This document shows positions 34,438 through 46,400 of a stretch of 64,000 bases of DNA, piece by piece; within the stretch, counting starts at the first letter, position 1; every line of letters starts with the position of its first letter. The DNA is from Dastarcus helophoroides (lineage: Eukaryota; Arthropoda; Insecta; Coleoptera; Bothrideridae): contig CM053325.1 of NCBI GenBank assembly GCA_028583605.1, positions 61,631,121 to 61,695,120 on the forward strand, given 5' to 3'. The position numbers and the translations under genes were made by a program. Below the pieces are notes generated by a model, which saw only the letters and a list, made by a program, of their open reading frames with translations, was not told the DNA's origin and searched no databases.

Positions 34438-37400
34438 GTAAGCTTTGAGTCAATGTGAAGATATATGGTTTGTCAACAGGAAAATCAATTTGTCTTTAAT
34501 TTTGATAAAAACAACAAAATTTTTAACTAGAGACAGGTGTATGCAAGTAGAATACAACCTAGACTGCACCCTCTAAGGCTGCATAGTGGGTCGTAGCTGA
34601 ATTACCAACTGTTGAGAAACAGTGCCACTCAGCGAAGCGGTTGCTCTCTAGCGAAGTTCCCAGAAGATTAGATTCTAATGCACATACCAATAGTTTTGAA
34701 GATTTATTAGATTCGAAGTTTGGAAACCGATCTTTGGTTTCCAAAATTCGAATCTAATCAAATCTATTGATCTGTGCATTAGAGACAGGTGATTTAGATT
34801 CGATCCAACAATTTTTTCTTTTCAATTTTGAATCACTCTGAAGAAATTCGATGTTTCATTGATCGATTTTTTCCTTTTTTTTTTTAAATTTCGATTGCAA
34901 ACTCTGAGAAATTAATTTCTATAATCAATCACCAGGTTCCAAATCTTCAAGTTTATTATAAGTTAACAAAATTTTGACGCGAAACGATCTGTTTCCAGAT
35001 ATATCCAATTAGTCAGGCGAATGCCAATCAAAGATCAGGACGAGCCGGTCGTACGGGCCCAGGACAAGCCTTCAGGTTATACACCGAGCGTCAATACAAG
35101 GAGGAACTCCTGGTGACCACCGTGCCTGAAATCCAGAGGACCAACTTGGCCAACACGGTGCTGCTTCTAAAGTCGTTGGGCGTGCAGGATCTGCTCCAGT
35201 TTCATTTCATGGATCCACCGCCGCAAGACAACATCCTCAACTCGCTCTATCAATTGTGGATCCTCGGCGCTTTGGATCATACCGGCGTGTTGACCAAATT
35301 GGGCCGGCAGATGGCCGAATTTCCTCTAGATCCTCCCCAATGTCAGATGCTGATCGTGTCCAGTCAGATGGGGTGCACGGCTGAGATTCTAATCATAGGC
35401 AAGTCGACAAGGCCAATTTTTCTAACATTGGATGGTCACGTGGATCAGGTTACACCAAATTGTATTTCAACCAGATTGATACTTGGAATGCGTATCTTCA
35501 AAGTGAAGAGTTTTCAAAGAAGTCTCCGCAAAACGGAACGCATTTGAAAGAAGGAATCGAAATATCAATTTTGGAATTAAAGTTCTAGAAATGTTGACTT
35601 GTAACCATTGACATATTTGCTTCAACACTGATATTTGAATAAAAATCCTTATGTCATGATGAAAATTGACAAGAAAATGTGTAAATTTGGGGGGGAGGAC
35701 TCTAGTTTCTTCAGAATTAAAATTTCAAGAGATAAATTCAAATTTCGTCCTAAAAGCTAGAATTTGGGACTAGCTTTCATATTTCACAGTAAAAATCGAA
35801 GATTTCATGAAGAAATCTCCAAATTTTGTAATCAAAATGTCGATATAAAAGTTGAAATGTTGGTTTAATCATTGAAATGTTGGCGTAGAAAGTGAAATTT
35901 GGGGAAAATACCAGATTTTATAATAACAATTTAAAATTTCTCGAAGAAAGTATTCATAACTATTTTATTAAACTTTATTAACGATTAAAAAACAACAGAT
36001 ATTAAAAATTTCATAATGTTTTGGTAAATATTTGCTAACACCCGACCAAGTTTCCCATTACTGCATCATCGGTGGTTATACCAGCAATTTATTGAAACAT
36101 TGTGGAATTTTTAATATCTTTTGCTTTTTAATCGTTAATAAAGTTTAATATTTATGAATATTAAATAATTCCACGAAGTAAGGGTTGGCAATGTCAATTA
36201 TTCAAAAAAAGTATGTGAATTTGGAAACTAGAACAATATTGATATTCTCAGTATCAACATTTCCAGAAAATTTTTAAAATGCTTAAGAAAAAATTGGAAT
36301 TTGAGATAAGTTTTCTTACTTTATGATAAAAATTTAAATTTTCCCAAAATACATTTATATTTAGCGCAGCTAATAAGTCAAAATTTTATTTTTAGAATTG
36401 AAATTTGAAGAAAGAATTTAAATAACCTTCTGTTAAGGATTGGCAATCTTAAGATTGGCAATCTTTTAAGGATTGGCAATCTTAAGGTTGGCAATCTTTT
36501 AAGGACTGGCAATCTCTTAAGCATTGACACTCTCTTAAGTATTGGCAATCTTTTAACAGAAGGTTACTGAAAATCTAGATTTGTGGAAGAAGTAACTGGC
36601 AAAGACAAAGCCAATAAAACATTGATGAAAATAACACGATTTCACAAAAGAGATACAGAGAATATTGAAGAAAGAAATTGAAATTTGAAAAAAAATTCAT
36701 ATCTCAAAATAAACCTTAAAAAAACATAATAAAATCTGTAAATGTGGGAGATAGTATCAAAATATTATTTTGAAAATTAAAATTTTGTAGAAAAAAAGTT
36801 GAAATTTTGTTTTAGAAAACGGAATTTCAGAAAAAGTTCATATTTTATGATGGAAATTGAGAATTTCTCGCTAATGAATGCTTTGAATGTTCGAAGAGAA
36901 ATTCAAAATACTGTCTTCGGAATTGAAACTTGGTACTTGAAATTTGAGGAAAAATTCTTAATTTAATGAGTCCATCATGAAGAAGTTCATATTTTATGAT
37001 GAAAACTGAAAATTTCTCGCTAATGAATGTTTCGTATGTACGAAGAGAACTCAAAATACTATCTTCGGAAGTGAAACTTTAAGAAAAAGTTGAAATTTTG
37101 ACTTAGTACTTGAAATTTGGGGAAAAATTCTTAATTTAATGAGTCCACTATGAAGAAGTTCATATTTTATGATGAAAATTGAAAATTTCTCGCTAATGAA
37201 TGTTTCGTATGTACGAAAAGAAACTCAAAATACTATCTTCGGAATTGAAACTTCAAGAAAAAGTTGAAATTTTGACTTGGTACTTGAAATTTGAGCAAAA
37301 ATTCTTAATTTAATGAGTCTACCGTGAAGAAGTTCATATTTTATAATGGAAATTGAAATGTTCTCGCTAATGAATGTTTCGTATGTACGAAGAGAAACTC

Positions 37401-40400
37401 AAAATACTATCTTCGGAATTGAAACTTCAAGAAAAAGTTAAAATTTTGACTTGGTACTTGAAATTTGAGCAAAAATTCTTAATTTAATGAGTCCACAATG
37501 AAGAAGTTCATATTTTAGGATGAAAATTGAAAATTTCTCGCTAATGAATGTTCGAAGAGAAACTCAAAATACTGTCTTCGGAATTGAAACTTCAAGAAAA
37601 AGTTGAAATTTTGACTTGGTACTTGAAATTTCAGGAAAAAATCTTAATTTAATGAGTCCACCATGAAGAAGTTCATATTTTATGATGAAAATTGAAAATT
37701 TCTCGCTAATGAATGTTTCAAATGTTCGAAGAGAAACTCGAAATACTGTCTTCGGAATTGAAACTTCAAGAAAAAGTTGAAATTTTGACTTGGTACTTGA
37801 AATTTCAGGAAAAATTCTTAATTTAATGAGTCCACCATGAAGAAGTTCATATTTTATGATGAAAATTGAAAATTTCTCGCTAATGAATGTTTCAAATGTT
37901 CGAAGAGAAACTCGAAATACTGTCTTCGGAATTTAAACTCCAAGAAAAAGTTGAAATTTTGACTTGGTACTTAAAATTTCAGGAAAAAATCTTAATTTAA
38001 TGAGTCCACCATGAAGAAGTTCATATTTTATGATGAAAATTGAAAATTTCTCGCTAATGAATGTTTCGTATGTACGAAGAGAAACTCAAAATACTATCTT
38101 CGGAATTGAAATTTCAAGAAAAAGTTGAAATGTTGACTTGGTACTTGAAATTTCAGGAAAAAATCTTAATTTAATGAGTCCACCATGAAGAAATTCATAT
38201 TTTATGATGAAAATTGAAAATTTCTCGCTAATGAATGTTTCAAATGTTCGAAGAGAAACTCGAAATACTGTCTTCGGAATTGAAACTTCAAGAAAAAGTT
38301 GAAATTTTGACTTGGTACTTGAAATTTCAGGAAAAAATCTTAATTTAATGAGTCCAACATGAAGAAGTTCATATTTTATGATGAAAATTGAAAATTTCTC
38401 GCTAATGAATGTTTCAAATGTTCGAAGAGAAACTCGAAATACTATCTTCGGAATTGTAACTTCAAGAACAAATTGAAATTTTGACTTGGTACTTGAAATT
38501 TCCGGAAAAATCTTAATTTAATGAGTCCACCATGAAGAAGTTCATATTTTATGATGAAAATTGAAAATTTCTCGCTAATGAATGTTTCGTATGTACGAAG
38601 AGAAACTCAAAATACTATCTTCGGACTTGAAACTTCAAGAAAAAGTTGAAATTTTGACTTGGTACTTGAAATTTCCGGAAAAATTCTTAATTTAATGAGT
38701 CCACCATGAAGAAGTTCATATTTTATGATGAAAATTGAAAATTTCTCGCCAATAAATGTTTTGAATGTTCGAAGAGAAACTCGAAATACTATCTTTGGAA
38801 TTGAAACTTCAAGAAAAAGTTGAAATTTTGACTTGGTACTTGAAATTTGAGGAAAAATTCTTAATTTAACGAGTCCACCATGAAGAAGTACATATTTTAT
38901 GATGAAAACTGAAAATTTCTCGCCAATAAATGTTTTGAATGTTCGAAGAGAAACTCGAAATACTATCTTTGGAATTGAAACTTCAAGAAAAAGTTGAAAT
39001 TTTGACTTGGTACTTGAAATTTCAGGAAAAAATCTTAATTTAAAGAGTCCACCATGAAGAAGTTCATATTTTATGATGAAAATTGAAAATTTCTCGCTAA
39101 TAAATGTTTCGAATGTTCGAAGAGAAACTCGAAATACTGTCTTCGGAATTGAAACTTCAAGAAAAAGTTGAAATTTTGACTTGGTACTTGAAATTTGAGG
39201 AAAAATTCTTAATTTAATGAGTCCACCATGAAGAAGTTCATATTTTATGATGAAAATTGAAAATTTCTCGCTAATGAATGTTTCGAATGTTCGAAGAGAA
39301 ACTCGAAATACTGTCTTTGGAATTGAAACTTCAAGAAAAAGTTGAAATTTTGACTTGGTACTTGAAATTTCCGGAAAAATTCTTAATTTAATGAGTCCAC
39401 CATGAAGAAGTTCATATTTTATGATGAAAATTGAAAATTTCTCGCTGATGAATGTTTCGTATGTACGAAGAGAAACTCGAAATACTTCTTCCGTGAACAA
39501 TTAATGATAGGAATTGGATATTTCTGTAATAAAATATAGCTACAAAAAAAACAATGTTAAACGTCCTAAAATTGGAAATTTTGTTCACAGTGTCGATGTT
39601 GTCGGTTCCCTCAATATTTTATCGCCCCAAAGGTAGAGAAGAAGAAGCTGATGGCGTAAGAGAAAAATTTCAAGTCCCAGAGAGTGATCATTTGACGTTT
39701 TTGAACGTTTATAACCAATGGAAGCAAAACAAGTAAGCCCAATTTTGTCATATTTACGAATTCAGTTACAAAGTCATACCAATTTCAAAAGGAAAGGAAT
39801 AAAAATGTCGTTCAACCTGCTTTAGACACTTCACTTTTGTTAACAAAATGTCATAAAATAAAATCCATAAGCTACAGATTAAAAAAAATCAATTTACTTA
39901 GTACTAGGATGAAGGTCCATTGATGGACCATCTGAGATTGGATCAACGGAATTCTACTGTATTCCACATTTTAAAAGTACAATTTTCTACTTTTTCATTT
40001 CACAGCTTCAAACCAATAACTATTGATTTATTCTCTATGGAATTGTCTCAAGCTGTTAAGAATCTTTAAAAATTGTCAATAAACACTGCTGGTCAATATA
40101 AATTGAAAATTCGAAATTGTAACTTGTATCTTTAAGTGGTCAGTATGAAACCAAAACTAAAAGAATTTTTATAGAAATTTAGGAACCAAATTTGTATTTT
40201 TTTTTAAATTTCTCGTTCGAAGTTGATATGGAATTATATATGAAATGTGGATTTCGATCCTGGATGGCGCGTGGGTGATCGTGGGTGATCATGGATGGCG
40301 CGTAGATGATGCATAGATTAGGGATGTCGATCTGAGATCGATTAATCGAAAAATCGATTTTGTCAAAGTCTCAAAGTCCATTTTTTAAATCGATCTCGAA

Positions 40401-43400
40401 TACAAGATCGATCTATTGAACGATTCAAAAATTCTAAGAATCGGATCGATCTACCTTAGATGCAAGTCACTGTAAATTTAATGACAAAAATTTTTTATAT
40501 AAGTGTATTTATGTCGTTATGTTATTCTTCACTTTCTTCTACTAGCAATAGCTACGTTAATAAGCCAACAGATGGCAGCATTAACATTTCATTTTATTCA
40601 TGATGTCGTTGAGTGAATAGGAAAGATAACTGTGGTGCAGTGTTGCCATAACAAGATAAAATTCAGTACATGCGCAGTTAAAATTTTCACAAAAATTACC
40701 CTACGTTATTTTATTATTTGTTACCATCGTAAAAACTTTTATTTAGTGGTTGAACACGTTACACACGTATCAATAAATACACTACAAAACTTGAAAAAGT
40801 TTATTTACTTTTTTTGAAGTAAAAACTACAAAAGCTCTCTGAAACTGCAGATTTTTCAGTAGTTTTTACCCGGAGTTATTAAGTGCGCTTTACACCTAAA
40901 TAGTGCTTGGAAATAGTGAAACGTGCTTACATAAGTTGTAATCTTGCGACTGGTGTATGTGAACAGTTATTTTGCAATTTGTGTAATTAGCACAGTATTG
41001 TTACTTAAAATTTTTAACAAAAACACTTATCTGTTACTGATAAGCAACATAAAATGCCGCAGATGTGCGTATCATGTAAATCTGGAATCACACCAACTGC
41101 TCATGGACTAAAATGTTCGAAATGTTTTTCTGCCCATCATATCAAATGTATTGACATGACCAAGCCTCAATATGATCTCTTTAAGAGTACTGCAGGACTA
41201 GAGTGGTTTTGTAACACCTGCCGAATTCCTGAAAACAATAGTACCAAAGCCAACTGCGATTGCTGTAAGGTCATCCCCCATCTAATAGATCTTATTAATA
41301 ACCTTAAAGGCGCGATCGAAGAGTTGAAAAAACAAGTATCAGTTAAATCGGAGTCAACCGGGGAGTTAAGCCTAGAAGAGATAGTAAAAGAGGTCACTGA
41401 TAGACAATATCGTAAGAAAAACATCATGTTTTACAATATTCCAGAATTACCGCCCACATCATCAATAGAAGATCGCAAAAGTAATGACATAAACAGTGTT
41501 AAAGATTTTTTGAGCTCAATGTCACTCAAAGATAAGAGCCCAAATATACCGAAATCCATAAGAATTGGTAAATTCAACCCAAACTCTGTGAAACCTCGAC
41601 CGATCAAAATTAGCCTGGAAAATGAGGAGTTAGTCGCATCTATACTAAAAGGAATCAGAAATAGTCCTCGATATAAGCAACAGAATATTATCATCTCGCC
41701 TGATCGCACTCCTAGGGAAATTGACGATTACCGGAAACTTACAGCGCAACTTGATACCAGAAAAGCGAACGGTGAAACTGGACTCTCTATTAAATATATT
41801 CATGGTGTACCCCGCATTGTTGTAAACAAACTGAAAGATTTAAACTGATAGGATCCAACAGTACGTATTCGAATGTATATTATCAAAATACCCGTAGCAT
41901 CTGCAATAAAACCACTACCTTCTTTAATTGTGAAAATTGTGACTATAAAAAACGATCAAGTACGAAAATATCTAACTCTGAAATAATCATGATATACCAA
42001 AATGTGAGAGGTTTAAATTCTAAAATCAATGAATTTTCTGTTAATTGTTCCAGTTGTGATGCTGACATTGTAATACTTGCAGAAACGTGGTTAAAAGATG
42101 ATGTCTTATCCGAGGAATTATTTTCCTCACAATTTCAAGTATTCCGTGCAGACAGGAAATTTGGTCGAGGAGGAGGGGTATTAATTGCTTTATTACAAGG
42201 CTAGATATTGAATCTCCAGTGCGAGCAATAGAACTCGTAGGGATTAAAGCGCAGTATCATAGTTTCTCAGTCAGCATTATAGCTTTATACATTCCTCCTT
42301 CGCTAGGTATCAATGAATATAATACAATTTTCGATTATCTGGAAACTTCTCTTGACTTTACTTCGCATATATGTATTATTGGAGACTTCAATATTCCTGA
42401 ATTGTATGAATGTACATCTGAAGGCAGAACTACTAATCTTTATAATTCTTACTTGCAGTTTATTACCCTAAATAATCTTTGTCAACATAACAATATTCTG
42501 AATACTAACCAGAGATTATTGGACCTAATTATTACTGCAGAAAATCTAAAAGTGACTACGAATAAAGGACGAATATCCACTAGTAGCAGAAGACATACAT
42601 CACCCAACTTTACAAGTCACTGTACACGTTAGTGATACCTCAGATTTGCGGTTTATAAATAATGAGACATTACCAAGGTTTAATTTTTATAAAGCGAATT
42701 TAGTTGATCTCTACCTCTCAATAGCAAATATAAACTGGACATCAATTTTAGATATATCTGATCCTCAAACTGCAAGCGATCAGTTTTTTTAACAAATTAC
42801 GTGATATATTCGTGCAGCACGTACCGTTAGGTTCGAAAAAAGGTCGTCAGAAAAATTATCCAGTTTGGTTCACCAAAAGCATAATTCAGAAAATTCATAA
42901 TAACAATAAACACTGGAATATTTACAGAAAATCTAAATCTCTATACCACCTTAATTTATTGAAGCAATTAAGAAGAGAAATTAAATATGAATGTCGAATC
43001 GAATTTCAGCAGTCTATCCAGAATTCTGAAAATACTTTACAGGCTCATCCCAAAAAATTCTGGTCATTCATTAACCAAAAAAGGAAAGGCGCTACCATGC
43101 CTGGACTCATGTTTTATGATTATAGGATACTGACAGCTGAGCAAGACATCGTTAATGGTTTTGCGGATTATTTTTCTTCAACCTTTGCGCAAGGAACCAA
43201 TCATTCGTGTGATAGTGGGTGTGTCGATCTTGGTACAATCCGGTGTGAGTACTGTCTGCAAAATTGCTGTCCATCTCTCAATGTTGATGTCGAGATAGCT
43301 AACAATCTTAATCTAAGCTTGAATACAATATGTGAAGTAGATATCTTAAAAGCTGTTAAACGTATTAAACCTAATAATGTTACTGGGACCGATAATTTAC

Positions 43401-46400
43401 CGGCTTTTTTGATTGTCGATTGCATCAATTTCCTGATCTTACCATTGAAACATATTTTTAATCTAATTTTAAATTCTTGTTTGGTTCCCACCCAATGGAA
43501 AACTTTATACATCATACCCATACACAAATCTGGCGATAGAGCGGATATAAAAAATTATAGACCAGTGGCATTGATGTCGAATGTCGCTAAACTTTTTGAG
43601 TGTGTTATATATGATGCATTAAATCATCCAAGTCTTTCTAATTTAACAGCAGAACAACATGGATTCGTAATCGGCAAATCGACTACTACAAACTTAATGG
43701 AATTTACGCAATATGTATCGAATGCTCTTGATAAGCGATTCCAAGTTGATGCAATATACACAGATTTGTCGAAAGCATTCGATAAAGTTCATCATTGTAT
43801 ACTGTTAAAGAAATTGCGTCTATTTGGTTTAAGTAGCTCGTTAGTTAATCTAATAAAATCGACTATAACCAATAAACAACAAATTGTGTCATACGGTGGA
43901 TTTAGATCTAACCCTTACTTTCCAACCAGCGGAGTAGGACAAGGTTCCAACCTTGGTCCATTATTGTTTAATATCTTCTTTAATGATGTAGTTGTAGGTT
44001 TAAAATGTAGAACTTTTATATACGCGGATGACCTAAAAATTGCTAAAATAATAACGAACGTAAATGATTGCTCTATTTTGCAAGATGATTTGGATTCTCT
44101 GCAAAGTTGGTGTGACTGTAATGGACTGGCACTCAATAAAAAGAAATGTAAAATATTAACCTTCTCCAGGATTCAGAATCCTATAAATTGTCATTATTTG
44201 ATCGAGGGCCAAGTTATTGACAGATGCACCCAAATGACTGATTTGGGAGTTATTATGGATGCGCAGCTCACATTTATACCTCATATTTTACAAGTTTGGA
44301 GGCAAGCCACAAAAGTATTAGGTTTTGTATTTAGAAACACGAGAGGCTTCACAAGCATTCACTGTATAAAAGCATTATATTATTCGCTAGTAAGGTCTAA
44401 ACTCGAGTACTGTTGTCAGGTCTGGAGTCCTTACTATGAAAATTACAACAATCTGCTGGAAGGAATTAATAGGAAATTTGCAAAATATGTATTTCTTAAA
44501 ATGTATGGAAATTATCCAGAGCGGAACTGTGATTATTGGTGGCTGCTAAATATGGTCAATGAAGTACCTTTAACCAGCCGCAGAAATATGCACTGCTTAA
44601 TACTTTTTCAAAGAATTGTTACTGGTAAAATAAGGTCCGAGGATTTGTTGCGACAAATTGACTTTCATGTTCCGCGACCTAACACACGCTATCCCATGGC
44701 ATTTTTTCATATTATCCCATCCACTTTGCACCATTATAACAGCCCATTGTTTCGATGCATTCGCTTGTCTAATAGCCTTCCGCAAAACATAGATATATTT
44801 CTTGACAATTTAAGTTCTCCGCGTATAAAAAGACAGTTACTTAGAGTTACGTAGTATTGTTATTCAATAAATTAATATTAATTCTGTACACCAAATTATT
44901 GGATTCCTTTTATTTTATTTTTATTTCTGTTATTTTTATTTATTAGGATTCTTTATTTGTTATACATTTTCTTTTTTTATGTAATACCATTTAAATTATT
45001 AGGTTCTTATTTTTATCATGCTATATTTTTAAGTATGTACGTATTTTTCCACTATAGACTTAAGTCTGTTGGAACGAGTAAATAAATAAATAAAAGCGTA
45101 GAAAGGACATCAATTTGAAAATAAAATATCACTGAATATTGACTTTTTCTCCTCTAAATCCTGAGATTAAAGTCAAAATTTCGACTTCAATGTCAAAATT
45201 TCGAAAAAAAGTCGAAATTTCTAGAAAAAAATTAAAATTTTAATTTTTAGATCGAAATTTAACGAAATGTTGCAAAGGCACAGAAAGAATATCGATTAAA
45301 AAAAAATGTTATTTTTAGAAATTTCGACTTTTTTCTCACACTTCGACTTTTTTTTCTAAAATTTCGACTTTTTTCTCAAATTTCGAATTTTTTCTCGGAA
45401 TTTGAATTTTTTTCCTCGAAATTTCGAGTTTTTTCTCGAAATCTAGACTCTTTTTCTCAAATTTTGACCTTTTTCTCGAAATTTCGAGTTTTTTCTCGAA
45501 ATTTCGATGTTTTTTTCAAATTTCAACTTTTTTCTCGAAATTTCGGTTTTTTTTCTCAAATTTCGACTTTTTTCTCGAAATTTTGACTTAAATATCGAAA
45601 TTTCAACATTTTTCTCGTAATTTTAACTGTAAACTCGAAATTGCGGCTTCTTTCGCAAATTTTGACTGACTTTCTAGAAATTTCGACTTTTTTCTCAAAT
45701 TTGACCTTTTTCTCGAAATATTTCGAAATTTCGACGTTTTTTTTCTTCAAATTTTGACTTTTTTCTTGAAATTTCTTTTTTTTCTCAAATTTTGACTTTT
45801 TTCTCAAAATTTTGACTTTAATATCGAAATTTCAACCTTTTCTCGAAATTTCAACTTTAAACTCAAAATTTCGACTTTTTTACTCGAAATTTCGACTTTT
45901 TTCTTAAATCTCAAATTTCAACTCTTTTCTCGAAATCTTTCGAAATTCGGATTTTTTCTCAAAATTTCGCCGTTTTTTTCAAATATCGACTTTTTTCTCG
46001 AAATGTTGACCTTGATGTCGAAATTTCGACATTATTGTCGAAATTTCCACTTTTTTTTGTAGAAATTTCGACTTTTTCCTCAAATTTAGACCTTTTTCTC
46101 GAATTTTTCACCTTTTAATGTCGAAATTCGACTTTTTTTTCAAATTTCGATTCTTTTTCCCGAAACTTCGATCTTAATCACGGAATTTCGATTTAAAACT
46201 CGAAATTTCTATTTTTTTCTCGAAATTTAAACCTTTTTTCTAGAAATTTCGACTTTTATTCGTAACTTTCTACTTTTTTCTCAAAATTTCAACTTTTTTC
46301 TCGAAATTTCAACTTTTTTCTCCAAATTTTGACTTTTTTCTCGAAATACTTCGAAATTTCGACTTTTTTCTCGAAATGTCGACGTTTTGTTAAATTTTGA

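Larger units (their letters stand above)
40850..45096 (+). mobile_element. LINE-A, near full-length non-LTR retrotransposon (Jockey/CR1 type)
   Basis: Order: about 200 bp 5' leader (start uncertain), ORF1 with PHD finger (41054-41848), ORF2 endonuclease and RT (41989-44854), short 3' UTR and a (TAAA)n tail ending about 45096. It runs in the same direction as DHX38. A second copy, LINE-B, lies inverted at 48338-51936 and is nearly identical. ORF2 of this copy has two private frameshifts. Confidence 0.9.

Noticed and set aside
38607..39500. 297-codon antisense frame as a protein gene
   Set aside because: It is five 174-bp satellite monomers read in one frame; no start context, no family similarity, and the frame decays in neighbouring monomers.
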